Shown: positions 35,224 to 44,226 of the stretch, piece after piece
Numbering within the stretch: position 1 is the first letter of the stretch
Layout of the letters: every line of letters begins with the position of its first letter
NCBI RefSeq assembly: GCF_910593845.1
Contig: NZ_CAJVAS010000044.1
Coordinates: 1 to 50,138 of the forward strand
Length of the DNA: 50,138 bases
Source of the DNA: Paenibacillus solanacearum
Lineage (GTDB): Bacteria > Bacillota > Bacilli > Paenibacillales > NBRC-103111
Reading direction: 5' to 3'
Notes under the pieces: model-generated
Told to the model about the DNA's origin: nothing
Database searches by the model: none
Seen by the model: only the letters and a program-made list of their open reading frames with translations
Program-made: the position numbers and the translations under genes

Positions 35224-36414
35224 TTATTGTACAAACTTAAATATCTCGTCAAAGCGCGAAGCATCGTCCCGACGGTCGAAATCTTCGTTCTCGTTGTTGC
35301 CCAGCAGTTGCGTCTCGATTGCAACTGCCTCATTGCGCCGAAGCTCACCGGCTTTGGCCAGCGCCTCCGCCCGGCGCTGCGCCGAATAAACGATCAGCAC
35401 GCGGCGAAGCGGCGTATCCGTCTCATCGCCCGTCACTTCCAGGATTCGGTTCGTTTTAAGCGCAAAGCCCGTCGCCGGAGCCGGACGCCCGAATTGCGCA
35501 AGCAAATTGTCGTACCGTCCTCCGCTGCATACGGGAAAGCCCAGCTCCTCCGCATAGCCCTCGAACGTCATGCCCGTATAATAGGAGAAATCCCCGATCA
35601 TCGTCAAATCGATCAGCACATGCTCGCTGACGCCGTAGGCGCTGAGCACGTCCCATATTTCGCATAAATGCTCAATCGCCTGTTTGGCAATCGGATTGCT
35701 CGTCGCTTCGCCGGCTTGCCGGCACACTTCCTGTCCGCCGCGCAGGCGCAAAATACCCTCGAGCTCCTGCTGTACCTCGGTTGTGAGGCCGAGCGAACGA
35801 ATCGTATCGCGGTAGCCGACATAATCGCGGCTCAGCAAGCACTCCTTCAACATCCGCTGCGCATCCTGCCGGTCCTGCAGGCGCTCCTCGAGCAGCCCGT
35901 TCAGGAAGCCTACGTGTCCGACGGCAATCTTAAACTGCTGCACTCCCGCCGCCTGCAAACAGGCGATTGCGAGTGCAATGACTTCCGCATCGGACTCGGA
36001 AGACGCATCGCCAACCAGCTCCACGCCGGTTTGGAAAAATTCCGCATCCCGTCCCGCTTCCGCTTCAATCGCTCGGAACACATTTGCCCGGTACGATAGC
36101 CGCAGTGGAAACGATTGCTCCTTCAGCACCGACGAAACGACGCGCGCGATCGGCGACGTCACATCGGAGCGAAGCACAAGCGTCGTTCCTTTACGGTCGA
36201 GCAGCTTGAACAGCTTTTTGTCCTCGGTCGAGCTGGCAACGCCCACCGTATCGTAATACTCTAACGTCGGCGTAATAATTTCCTGATATCCCCAGCGTTC
36301 AACGCATTGCATCACCTTCGACTCGATGCTGCGCAGCTTCGCGGCGGCTTCAGGAACGTAATCTTTTACACCTGTCGGCTTTTCAAATACTTTCGGTTTC
36401 GACACCGGCTTCAC
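35224..36414 (-). CDS. hisZ: ATP phosphoribosyltransferase regulatory subunit
   Basis: 396 residues, a histidyl-tRNA synthetase paralogue without tRNA charging. KPTGVKDYVPEAAAKLRSIE, TPTLEYYDTVG, LRSDVTSPIARVVSS and FFQTGVELVGD follow the synthetase motif order, but the anticodon domain is missing and the end is acidic. First gene of the his operon, activates the short HisG and mediates histidine feedback. Confidence 0.95.
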   Translation of the reverse strand: MKPVSKPKVFEKPTGVKDYVPEAAAKLRSIESKVMQCVERWGYQEIITPTLEYYDTVGVASSTEDKKLFKLLDRKGTTLVLRSDVTSPIARVVSSVLKEQSFPLRLSYRANVFRAIEAEAGRDAEFFQTGVELVGDASSESDAEVIALAIACLQAAGVQQFKIAVGHVGFLNGLLEERLQDRQDAQRMLKECLLSRDYVGYRDTIRSLGLTTEVQQELEGILRLRGGQEVCRQAGEATSNPIAKQAIEHLCEIWDVLSAYGVSEHVLIDLTMIGDFSYYTGMTFEGYAEELGFPVCSGGRYDNLLAQFGRPAPATGFALKTNRILEVTGDETDTPLRRVLIVYSAQRRAEALAKAGELRRNEAVAIETQLLGNNENEDFDRRDDASRFDEIFKFVQ

Positions 36415-36709
36415 CCTGCTATTCGTTTGAAATGAAATTGCATGTATGAAAAGATTCGCTTTAGTTCGCTAATATACTACCATACTACCAAGATAAAGAA
36501 TGTATTCGTAAGTTTATCATGGAACTCCGTCCTTCGTCAATCATTTCCACATGCCGTTATTCATGTTATTCTCAGCAATCTGCAGGCGCGCGTTGGGACG
36601 CGGACACGCACGGTACGGCGCAGATGGCCGAACGGACGCCGCCGGTTATCGCGCTTGGCAAGAGAGCGGATTCACTGTCCCGAAGCTCCGCCACTACCCT
36701 CTCTGCAAG
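36415..36709. other. Intergenic stretch upstream of hisZ
   Basis: About 295 bp with no gene. It should hold the his operon promoter; on the minus strand GTAGTATATTAG near 36470-36481 could be a -10, without a convincing -35. No T-box specifier structure was evident by eye. Confidence 0.4.
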
Positions 36710-36741
36710 TCTAAAAATAAAAAAGGCCCTGTACGGACCTG
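36710..36741 (-). terminator. yvoF terminator
   Basis: On the minus strand AGGTCCGTACAGGGCCT followed by TTTTTTATTTTT, starting right at the yvoF stop. It separates the hprK operon from the his operon. Confidence 0.75.
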
Positions 36742-37257
36742 CTACTCTTCCCCGGACTGCCGGCCATCGTCCCGCACATCCTTGCGTATGACGCGCAGCG
36801 GATTGCCGGCCACAAAGCTGTAAGGCGCTACATCCTTATGTACGACCGAGCCCGCGCCGATGACGGCGTGGTCCCCAATCGTCACACCGGGCAGCACCGT
36901 CGTATTCGCCCCGATCATCACGTTGGAGCCAATACGCACTTGACCGAGCCGGTATTCTTTGATTAAGTACTCATGCGTCAGTATCGTCGAGTTGTAGCCG
37001 ATGATCGTATTTTCGCCGACCTCGATTTTTTCCGGGAAAAATACATCCACCATCACCATTAAAGCAAAGGAGGTATGCTCTCCCACCTTCATCCCTAATA
37101 TACGGCGATAAATCCACCGCTTCATCGGCAAGGAGGGAGTATACCTGGACAACTGTATAAACATAAAGTTGCGCACGGCTTTCCATGGGCTGATCGTATT
37201 GTACATTTGCCACAGCGAGTTCGGTCCATCCACCGGGTAACGGTCGGTTTGTCTCAA
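36742..37257 (-). CDS. yvoF: Left-handed beta-helix acyltransferase (YvoF-like)
   Basis: 171 residues. Hexapeptide repeats run through IEVGENTIIGYNSTILTHEY, VRIGSNVMIGANTTVLPGVT and IGDHAVIGAGSVVHKDVAPY, ending in SFVAGNPLRVI, the LbetaH acyl-CoA transferase fold. Acceptor unknown. The same gene follows ppaX in B. subtilis (yvoF). It lies 11 bp after ppaX. Confidence 0.88.
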   Translation of the reverse strand: MRQTDRYPVDGPNSLWQMYNTISPWKAVRNFMFIQLSRYTPSLPMKRWIYRRILGMKVGEHTSFALMVMVDVFFPEKIEVGENTIIGYNSTILTHEYLIKEYRLGQVRIGSNVMIGANTTVLPGVTIGDHAVIGAGSVVHKDVAPYSFVAGNPLRVIRKDVRDDGRQSGEE

Positions 37258-37268
37258 GCGCTATCCCC

Positions 37269-37907
37269 TCAAACGCCGACGATCGGCAATAAATCGCGAA
37301 TATCGTGAATCAAATGCGTCGGTGCATACTGCTTCAAATAATCTTCGCCTTTGAGCGACCACGCTACGGCTACGGAACGGACGTTGGCATTTTTGGCCGC
37401 TTCCAGGTCATAATGGCTGTCGCCGACCATCAACGCGGATTCCGCGTCTCCCCCGAGCTCGCGAAGCGCCTTCCAGATGCCTTCCGGATCAGGCTTCGCT
37501 TTCTCCACCTCATCCACCGTCACAATTGTGCCGAAGTAGTCGAACATCCCGGTCAGCTTCAGGCCCATTTCCGTCGTCAGCCGAATCTTGCTTGTCACGA
37601 CGCCCAGCTTGACGCCGGCTGCATGCAGCTTCGCCAGCGTTTCTTTCACATACGGGAATTCCCTGACCAGTTCGTCATGCTTCTCTACATTAAATTTGCG
37701 GTATTTCACCACGAGGTCGTCGACTTGCTGGCGGCCTGAAAAATAAACCATTTGCTCAATTAACGGCCTGCCCATATTCGGGATAATATGCTCCCGGGTG
37801 ACCGGCTCCGGCGTAACGCCTTCAAACGTATGCAGGAACGACTGGATAATCAGTTCGTTCGTATCCAGAATCGTTCCATCCAAATCAAACAATACCGTTC
37901 GAATCAT
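37269..37907 (-). CDS. ppaX: Pyrophosphatase PpaX
   Basis: 212 residues, HAD superfamily. LFDLDGTILDTNELI is motif I, VVTSKIRLTTEMGL motif II, and KAKPDPEGIWKAL with ALMVGDSHYDLEAAKNA motifs III and IV. PpaX hydrolyses pyrophosphate formed when HprK dephosphorylates P-Ser-HPr. Operon order hprK-lgt-ppaX supports the assignment over a phosphoglycolate phosphatase. Confidence 0.92.
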   Translation of the reverse strand: MIRTVLFDLDGTILDTNELIIQSFLHTFEGVTPEPVTREHIIPNMGRPLIEQMVYFSGRQQVDDLVVKYRKFNVEKHDELVREFPYVKETLAKLHAAGVKLGVVTSKIRLTTEMGLKLTGMFDYFGTIVTVDEVEKAKPDPEGIWKALRELGGDAESALMVGDSHYDLEAAKNANVRSVAVAWSLKGEDYLKQYAPTHLIHDIRDLLPIVGV

Positions 37908-37914
37908 GCTGCTT

Positions 37915-39000
37915 CTACTCCTTTATCTTGCTGTCGGTATCTTCATCCTTCACTTGATTGCTTGCATTCGCATCTGCATCGGCGGCCACAGCGGAATTCG
38001 CGTGTTTGGCATCGATTCCTGCCGTCCCTATGGCCTGGGCCGATTCAACCGTCTCCGCTTCGCCGTTTACAGCGGGCTCCTCGCCGATACGATAAATCGG
38101 ATCGGCGTAGTATTCCGACGCCGCCCCTGTCCGTCTGCGTACAATGATCAATACGATCGCCGAGATGACGATCAACACCGCAAGCAGCTGCGAAATCCGG
38201 ACATTTCCGCCATACGTCATGGTACCGGCTTCAAAGCCGAACAGATGCATAGGCGACCATAACCCGTTCATTAGACCGGCTAGCCACGCGGGTCCCGTAA
38301 AATCCAAGCTGTCCGTCCGGAATCCTTCTACGAAAAAGCGGCCGATCGAATACCAAATGAAATAACTGAAAAAAAGTTCGCCCGCGCGCAAAAACGACTG
38401 TCTCCGCAGCACGAATAATAGCACCAAGCCTGCAACATTCCATAAAGACTCGTATAAAAACGTCGGATGATAATATTGCCCTTCGATCAGCATTTGATTG
38501 ACGATCCAGTCGGGAAGGTGCAAATTGTTCCGCAAAAATGTTTCCGACACCGGTCCGCCATGCGCTTCCTGATTCATGAAGTTGCCCCAACGCCCGATTG
38601 CTTGTCCCACAATCAGACCCGGCGCGCATATATCGGCGATGCGCCAGAACGAATATTTTTTGCGCCGCACATAGATGACCGCTGCGATAATCGCGCCAAT
38701 CAATGCCCCATATATCGCGATTCCGCCATGCCATACTTTAATGATTTCGAACCAGTTGTCCTTGTAATCTTCCCATTTGAAAGCGACATAGTAAATTCGC
38801 GCGCCGACGATGGCCGACGGCACGCCGATCAGCACCAAATCCATGAAAAAATCCGGTATAATCCCAAACCGCTTGCCTTCCCGGATCGCCAGCAGCAAAC
38901 CGACAAGTGCCGCGGTCCCGAGAATGATGCCATACCAATGGACACTTAACGAGCCTATGGAAAACGCAACCGGATTGATCGCCAGGAACTTGCCCACCAT
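37915..39000 (-). CDS. lgt: Prolipoprotein diacylglyceryl transferase with extended C-terminus
   Basis: 361 residues, compared with about 270-280 for the family. Seven membrane segments; VWHGGIAIYGALIG and IGRWGNFMNQEAHGGP are the substrate motifs. It moves diacylglycerol onto the lipobox Cys of lipoproteins. The last 70 or so residues after the final helix (IVLIIVRRRTGAASEYYADP, then AAVAADADANASNQVKDEDT) are polar, acidic and probably disordered, an addition of unknown use. It lies between hprK and ppaX. Confidence 0.95.
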   Translation of the reverse strand: MVGKFLAINPVAFSIGSLSVHWYGIILGTAALVGLLLAIREGKRFGIIPDFFMDLVLIGVPSAIVGARIYYVAFKWEDYKDNWFEIIKVWHGGIAIYGALIGAIIAAVIYVRRKKYSFWRIADICAPGLIVGQAIGRWGNFMNQEAHGGPVSETFLRNNLHLPDWIVNQMLIEGQYYHPTFLYESLWNVAGLVLLFVLRRQSFLRAGELFFSYFIWYSIGRFFVEGFRTDSLDFTGPAWLAGLMNGLWSPMHLFGFEAGTMTYGGNVRISQLLAVLIVISAIVLIIVRRRTGAASEYYADPIYRIGEEPAVNGEAETVESAQAIGTAGIDAKHANSAVAADADANASNQVKDEDTDSKIKE

Positions 39001-39042
39001 GCATAAACCCCTTCTCTCGCGCCAAAATGTTTCGTTTGTTTC

Positions 39043-39984
39043 TTATTCCAAATCGTCCATATCTTCCGCGAGCGATTCAGTCAGCTTGTTCGTAAACTGC
39101 AGGGCCGCATTGTAACCCATTCGCTTCAGCCGGTAATTCATCGCCGCCACTTCAATGATGACCGCCAAGTTTCGCCCAGGCCGTACCGGAATAGTGACGA
39201 CCGGGATGTCGGTATCAATAATTTTGGTCGTCTCCTCGTCCAGACCGAGACGGTCGTACTGCCGCTCCTGCTGCCATGTTTCCAGACGGCACACAACGGA
39301 AATTTTCTTCGAGCTTCGCACCGCGCCCGCGCCGAATAGCGTCATCACATTGATAATCCCGATGCCGCGAATTTCCAGCAAATGCTGAATCAGCTCGGGC
39401 GGATTCCCGATCAGCTGGAAATCCGCAGTTTGCCGGATTTCCACCGCGTCGTCGGCGATCAACCGATGTCCGCGCTTGACGAGCTCAAGCGCCGTTTCGC
39501 TCTTGCCGATGCCGCTTGAGCCGGTAATCAGCATCCCGATCCCGTAAATTTCCACGAGCACGCCGTGGATCGTCGTCGTTGGTGCAAGCCGGTTTTCCAG
39601 AAAACCGGTAAGCCGGCTCGTGAAGATCGTCGTCGCCACGCCGGTTCTCGCCAAAGTAATCTTGCGTTCATTGGCTGCCGCGAGCAGCTCAATCGGCGGC
39701 TCTAGGCCGCGGCTAATAATAATGCAAGGCGTATCCTCCGGCGAACAGAGACGCACCATCCGATCCATGCGTTCCTCGGAACTAAGCCCGTCAAAAAACG
39801 TCAGCTCGGTCTTCCCTAATATTTGAACCCGTTCGCTCGGGTGAAACTCGAAATATCCGGCCATTTCGAGTCCAGGCCTGTATAGGTCGGCTACCGTAAT
39901 CGGTCGCTTCAGGCCCTCTTCGCCGCAAATGACCTCCAGATGGAACTCTCTTACTAAATCCGACACTTTCACTTTTTTCGGCAT
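39043..39984 (-). CDS. hprK: HPr kinase/phosphorylase
   Basis: 313 residues. LITGSSGIGKSETALELVKR is the P-loop, HRLIADDAVEIRQ and LLEIRGIGIINVMTLFGAGA the HprK signature region, and RLETWQQERQYDRLG the C-terminal helix. It phosphorylates Ser46 of HPr and Crh when fructose bisphosphate is high and reverses this with phosphate. It heads the hprK-lgt-ppaX-yvoF operon; its partner protein may be the crh product at 21.1 kb. Confidence 0.96.
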   Translation of the reverse strand: MPKKVKVSDLVREFHLEVICGEEGLKRPITVADLYRPGLEMAGYFEFHPSERVQILGKTELTFFDGLSSEERMDRMVRLCSPEDTPCIIISRGLEPPIELLAAANERKITLARTGVATTIFTSRLTGFLENRLAPTTTIHGVLVEIYGIGMLITGSSGIGKSETALELVKRGHRLIADDAVEIRQTADFQLIGNPPELIQHLLEIRGIGIINVMTLFGAGAVRSSKKISVVCRLETWQQERQYDRLGLDEETTKIIDTDIPVVTIPVRPGRNLAVIIEVAAMNYRLKRMGYNAALQFTNKLTESLAEDMDDLE

Positions 39985-40070
39985 GGTAACCTTCTCCTTT
40001 ATGTTCCCAATAATCCCATCCTATATAATTTATCTAGTGAAATCAACCTTTCCCTGACAACAAGGGCATT

Positions 40071-40475
40071 TTATGCTTCATCGGGGCCCGATTGACCGCA
40101 GTCGTGGAGCTTCAGTTCCTCACGGCACCGTTCCATTTCCGGCTTAGCCCATTGCTCGGCCCATTTCCTGATTTCGTCCAATACCGGCTTGAAAGCCCTT
40201 CCCTTTTCCGTCAGCGCGTATTCGATTCGAACCGGCGTTTCGGGATAAATCATTCGCTCAACAAGGCCTGCCGCCTCGAGCTCCTTTAATCGCTCCGAAA
40301 GCAGTCTTCCGCTGATCGACAATTGACAGCCAATCTTGGAAAAACGCTGCGGACCGGTCTGCAGCTGCTCGAGCAAGAAGAGGGTCCAGCGTTTGCTCAG
40401 CAACTGAATCGTTTGCGTCATCTCGCATTCCCGCTGTTCGATCATATTCGCCCCCCCGACTTTCGTTAGATCCAT
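40071..40475 (-). CDS. HxlR-family transcription regulator
   Basis: 134 residues. The winged helix is seen as IQLLSKRWTLFLLEQLQTGP, RFSKIGCQLSISGRLLSERL and KELEAAGLVERMIYPETP, with the wing VRIEYALTEKGRAF. The Cys before the helix (RECEMTQ) is common in HxlR proteins that sense aldehydes or oxidants. The target is unknown; it is flanked by hprK and msmX, neither an obvious target. Confidence 0.88.
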   Translation of the reverse strand: MDLTKVGGANMIEQRECEMTQTIQLLSKRWTLFLLEQLQTGPQRFSKIGCQLSISGRLLSERLKELEAAGLVERMIYPETPVRIEYALTEKGRAFKPVLDEIRKWAEQWAKPEMERCREELKLHDCGQSGPDEA

Positions 40476-40514
40476 AAAATCGCCTTCCTCATTTTCCCAT
40501 GCCCCTTAAGCGCC

Positions 40515-40545
40515 AAAAAAGGCCAGCCTGGATAGGACTGACCTT
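40515..40545 (-). terminator. msmX terminator
   Basis: On the minus strand AAGGTCAG / CTGGCCTT followed by TTTT (one G-U pair), 19 bp after the stop. Confidence 0.8.
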
Positions 40546-40563
40546 TGTTTTCAATCAACTATA

Positions 40564-41688
40564 TTATGCATTTACCAAGATGGACAAGGTTGTCTCTTTA
40601 TCGAAGAAATGAACTTTGTTCATATCGATCGCGAGCTTCACGTTCGTGCCCTCTTTCATACCGGAGCGGCCGTCAACGCGTGCAACGACGCTTTGCGTTC
40701 CGAGCCCGTTCAAGTACAGGAACATTTCGTGACCCAAGTTCTCGGCAACCTCGATGTGTGCGTTCACGATCGTGTTCGGGGATGCTTCCATAAAGATCGC
40801 TTCTTCGTGGAAATCTTCCGGACGCACGCCGATAACGACTTCTTTACCGACATAGCCTTTTTCACGCAATACCTTTGCTTTGCCTTCCGGTACTTCAACG
40901 TTCACGCCCGAAGCTTTGAAGTACAAGCTTCCGCCTTGCTCTGTAAAGCCGCCCGTAATGAAGTTCATGGACGGGGAACCGATGAAGCCGGCAACGAACA
41001 TGTTCACTGGGAAGTTATAGATCTCTTCCGGCGTAGCCGCTTGCTGAATGATGCCTTTATCCATAACGACGATACGATCGCCCATCGTCATAGCTTCTGT
41101 TTGGTCATGCGTTACATAGATAACGGTTGTTTCAAGACGCTTGTGAAGCTTGCTGATTTCGGCGCGCATTTGTACGCGCAGTTTAGCATCCAAGTTGGAG
41201 AGCGGTTCGTCCATCAGGAACACTTGTGGTTCACGAACGATCGCACGACCCAAGGCAACACGCTGACGCTGACCGCCGGAGAGAGCCTTCGGCTTACGCT
41301 CCAACAAATGTTCGATGTCAAGAATTCTTGCCGCCTCGCGAACGCGGGACTCGATGTCGGCTTTCTTGAATTTGCGAAGCTTCAAGCCGAAAGCCATGTT
41401 TTGGTACACGCTCATATGCGGATACAATGCGTAGGACTGGAATACCATTGCGATATCGCGGTCCTTCGGAGCTACGTCATTCACCAGGCGGTCGCCGATG
41501 TACAGTTCGCCTTCCGTAATTTCTTCAAGACCGGCGATCATACGAAGTGTAGTAGACTTACCACAGCCGGAAGCTCCTACCAATACGAGGAACTCCTTGT
41601 CCTTGATATCCAAGTGGAAGTCCTTTACCGTCGCCTCTTCCGCCCCCGGATATCTCTTAACGATGTGGTTCAAACGTACACCTGCCAT
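40564..41688 (-). CDS. msmX: Sugar ABC transporter ATP-binding protein (MsmX/UgpC type)
   Basis: 374 residues. Walker A GASGCGKST, Q-loop FQSYALYPHMSV, signature LSGGQRQRVALGRA, Walker B VFLMDEPLSNLDAKLR and H-loop VTHDQTEAMTM, then a C-terminal TOBE/MalK-type domain (VIGVRPEDF). Stand-alone ATPases of this type energise several sugar importers, as MsmX does in B. subtilis. No permease genes lie near. ATG 41688 has GGGGGAATAAATC before it. Confidence 0.9.
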   Translation of the reverse strand: MAGVRLNHIVKRYPGAEEATVKDFHLDIKDKEFLVLVGASGCGKSTTLRMIAGLEEITEGELYIGDRLVNDVAPKDRDIAMVFQSYALYPHMSVYQNMAFGLKLRKFKKADIESRVREAARILDIEHLLERKPKALSGGQRQRVALGRAIVREPQVFLMDEPLSNLDAKLRVQMRAEISKLHKRLETTVIYVTHDQTEAMTMGDRIVVMDKGIIQQAATPEEIYNFPVNMFVAGFIGSPSMNFITGGFTEQGGSLYFKASGVNVEVPEGKAKVLREKGYVGKEVVIGVRPEDFHEEAIFMEASPNTIVNAHIEVAENLGHEMFLYLNGLGTQSVVARVDGRSGMKEGTNVKLAIDMNKVHFFDKETTLSILVNA

Positions 41689-41778
41689 GATTTATTCCCC
41701 CTACGAGATAGTATCGTGTTATGTTTTCATCTTACCCTACCTGCTCGTAAATGACTATGCACAATCTTCACAAAAAAA

Positions 41779-42900
41779 TCACTTTCTTTTCGTTACTTTG
41801 TACAATAGGATCGCAATCTTCACAATGACGGCATCGTTGAACGTTCGAACGTCGAGTCCCGTCTCCTGCTTGAATTTGTCGAGCCGGTAGAGCAGCGTAT
41901 TGCGGTGGATGTACAGCTTCTTCGCCGTCTCGCTGACGTTGCAATCGAGCTGAAAGAACTGCTCCAGCGTCGTAAGCGTCTCCGCGTCCAGCGCCACATC
42001 CAGCCGCTTCAGCACACGCTCGAGGAAGCTCGTTTTCTCGCTTTCCGGAATCAAGTGCACCAGCTTCTCAAGCTGCAGCTCCCACGGCAAATGCATATTG
42101 TTGCCGATATGATATGTACGTCCGAGCATGATCGTCTCTCTTAACTGCAGTACGGTGCCATAGAGCGATTTGGCAGGCAGGATGGGGTAATGAACGGCCA
42201 AGTGGCTCTCCCCGACCCATTCGCTCTCCAGCATCTCGTGCAGACCGTAGCCGATCGCGGCAAGCTTGTCCTCCAGCGTGTCGTCCTGCTGCTCGTCGCG
42301 CTCGTCGCCCGCATCCATCGACAATATTTTTTCCGGGGCCAAGATGAGCCATTCTTTATCCGTTAATGGAATTAATGTAAGTTCGCTGTCAAAAAACGTT
42401 TCGAGCAGCTTCTTCAGGTCTGTATAATGCACCCGCCGCGACGTCGTGTAATCGCCATACAGCAGCAATGGGATTTTTGTAGAGTATAACGATAATTGGG
42501 ATACGAGCGCATCGGGCATTTCCGCCTGCGTCAAGCCGAGCTCCTGCTGTCCGCGAAACCACTCCCGGACAAGTCCCGCCCTGCGCTCTTCTTCGCTGCC
42601 GGAAGAAGCCGATTTATGCTCCTGGCTGTATTTCACGTCCAGCATCAGCTCAACCAGCTGCCGCTCGACCGGCTTGACGCCGTCGGTCTGGGCATGGAAG
42701 AGCACGGCTGTCTGCCCTTCGCGATATACGAAAAAATAGACGCTGTCTTCCCTCAGCACGCTCCGGGGCAGCTGCGCTGATTCAACCGTTTGCTGCTCCT
42801 CCTGCACGGTCCGGCGCCAATCCTCCCAAGGCCACAAAACGGTTTTTACCGGAAAGCCCAGTGCATGCTCTAACTGCTGTCTCACCCGTTCCCAATCCAT
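41779..42900 (-). CDS. PucR/CdaR-family helix-turn-helix regulator
   Basis: 373 residues. The C-terminal 70 residues form the PucR-type HTH: LEQFFQLDCNVSETAKKLYI followed by HRNTLLYRLDKFKQETGLDV. The N-terminal two thirds show no sure sensor domain, although KTVLWPWEDW and EEQQTVESAQ suggest a cytoplasmic ligand domain as in CdaR. It is divergent from nothing close: the next gene on either side is on the same strand, so the target is unclear. Confidence 0.85.
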   Translation of the reverse strand: MDWERVRQQLEHALGFPVKTVLWPWEDWRRTVQEEQQTVESAQLPRSVLREDSVYFFVYREGQTAVLFHAQTDGVKPVERQLVELMLDVKYSQEHKSASSGSEEERRAGLVREWFRGQQELGLTQAEMPDALVSQLSLYSTKIPLLLYGDYTTSRRVHYTDLKKLLETFFDSELTLIPLTDKEWLILAPEKILSMDAGDERDEQQDDTLEDKLAAIGYGLHEMLESEWVGESHLAVHYPILPAKSLYGTVLQLRETIMLGRTYHIGNNMHLPWELQLEKLVHLIPESEKTSFLERVLKRLDVALDAETLTTLEQFFQLDCNVSETAKKLYIHRNTLLYRLDKFKQETGLDVRTFNDAVIVKIAILLYKVTKRK

Positions 42901-42976
42901 TCCTTCAGGCTCCCCACCTATTTATCTTTAGTTGCTATTATTGTAACACATCATCGTCCTTCTTGCTTTGTTCATG

Positions 42977-43013
42977 AAAAAAGGAGCAGGCGCATTTTGC
43001 CCGCTCCTGCCGC
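42977..43013 (-). terminator. Terminator of the NlpC/P60 gene
   Basis: On the minus strand AGGAGCGGGC / GCGCCTGCTCCT (one bulge) followed by TTTTTT. Confidence 0.8.
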
Positions 43014-43014
43014 T

Positions 43015-43866
43015 TCAGTTGATTACTCTGCGGGCTGTCACATAGTGGTCTTTCCACCAGCCCGATTCGATCGTGCTGTATTTCACTCCCCCTTCCCCAT
43101 ACGTATGTATCATCATCCCGTCGCCGATATACATCCCGACATGCCCAATCTTCCCATTGGAATTAACGGTTGTGAAAAACACCAAATCGCCCGTATCCAA
43201 ATTCGCCTTGCTCACGAAAGTACCTTCCTTCGCCTGGTTGCGGGAAACGCGCGGCAGTGTGATATCGTACTTGGCAAAAATCCACTTCATGAAAGACGAG
43301 CAATCGAACGTGTTTGTCTGGCCGTATTTCGCTCCGAACACATAGGGCGTACCCAAATATTTTTGCGCCGTAAGCACGAGGCTGACACGCTTTTGATCTT
43401 TTTCGGACAACACGCGTCTTGCGCCGATGAACTGGCTCTTGTATTCGTTTACGCTTCTCGTCACGACCTCGCCGCTGGATTTCGAACTGCTGATCATTTT
43501 ATTGTCGCCGATATAAATCCCGGTGAAGTCCGGATTGCTGCCTTTTCCGAAAAAGAGCACGTCTCCCGCTTTCGCGCTGCTCAGCGATTTGATCAGCGGC
43601 TTGTTCATTTTGAACTGGTCATCCAGCGAACGCGGCATGGAGTAGTCCAGCAGTTTGTAAATATAGTAATTGAGGCCGGCAGCGTCAAAGCCTTTGCTTG
43701 GCGATTCCTCACCCCATGCGTAATCTTTTCCGCTCATTTTCTTCGCGATGGATACCGCGTCCATATCGTCGTAAGCAGCCATTGCAGGTCCGGCCAGCAC
43801 ACCCGTCAACAGGATTGTCATAGCCGCCGTGATACCGGTCGTACGAATTACAGCGCGTTTAAACAT
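43015..43866 (-). CDS. Secreted protein with two NlpC/P60 domains, the first catalytically dead
   Basis: 283 residues. Signal peptide 1-30 (MFKRAVIRTTGITAAMTILL, cleaved after AMA). Domain 2 (about 160-283) has the cysteine-peptidase triad Cys189 in FDCSSF, His242 in GHVGMYIG and His254 in MMIHTYG. Domain 1 (about 35-155) aligns with it, but the matching places are Ala62 (FDAAGL), Phe114 (DFTGIYIG) and Ser126 (KMISSS), so it cannot cut. Domain 2 probably cleaves peptidoglycan stem peptides; domain 1 may bind the wall. ATG 43866 has GGAGGAAGAATAC in front. Confidence 0.92.
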   Translation of the reverse strand: MFKRAVIRTTGITAAMTILLTGVLAGPAMAAYDDMDAVSIAKKMSGKDYAWGEESPSKGFDAAGLNYYIYKLLDYSMPRSLDDQFKMNKPLIKSLSSAKAGDVLFFGKGSNPDFTGIYIGDNKMISSSKSSGEVVTRSVNEYKSQFIGARRVLSEKDQKRVSLVLTAQKYLGTPYVFGAKYGQTNTFDCSSFMKWIFAKYDITLPRVSRNQAKEGTFVSKANLDTGDLVFFTTVNSNGKIGHVGMYIGDGMMIHTYGEGGVKYSTIESGWWKDHYVTARRVIN

Positions 43867-44226
43867 GTATTCTTCCTCCCAAGTTGTCTATTATTCTCCA
43901 TGTTTGGACATTCTCGTACCCTTGCTCATAGATTACCATGGGAGAAAAAGCCGACGCATTACGCAATTGTTGCCTATATTCGTATCCTTCTGGGAAGGCG
44001 ACCAACTATAGCCATTCGAAAACAAAAACCTCAGTTACTCCCTCCGCCTCATAGGCTTCCCTCGGCCACCTTCAACAAACGTCAAAGGCTTGTTACATCA
44101 GGCTTTTCGCCCTCCATTGGACTATGAAAATGAGGGAATAATTTCCTCAATAAATTTGGCATGATAAGAGCCAGCATCTTCTTCCTAGATTGGTAATTAT
44201 GGGCGACCCCCGGCTCCGCTGGCGAA
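43867..44226. other. Divergent intergenic region between the NlpC/P60 gene and the LarA gene
   Basis: 360 bp with no convincing gene. No clear SigA promoter or operator could be picked by eye for either gene. The plus-strand end holds no good ribosome site before ATG 44227. Confidence 0.4.
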
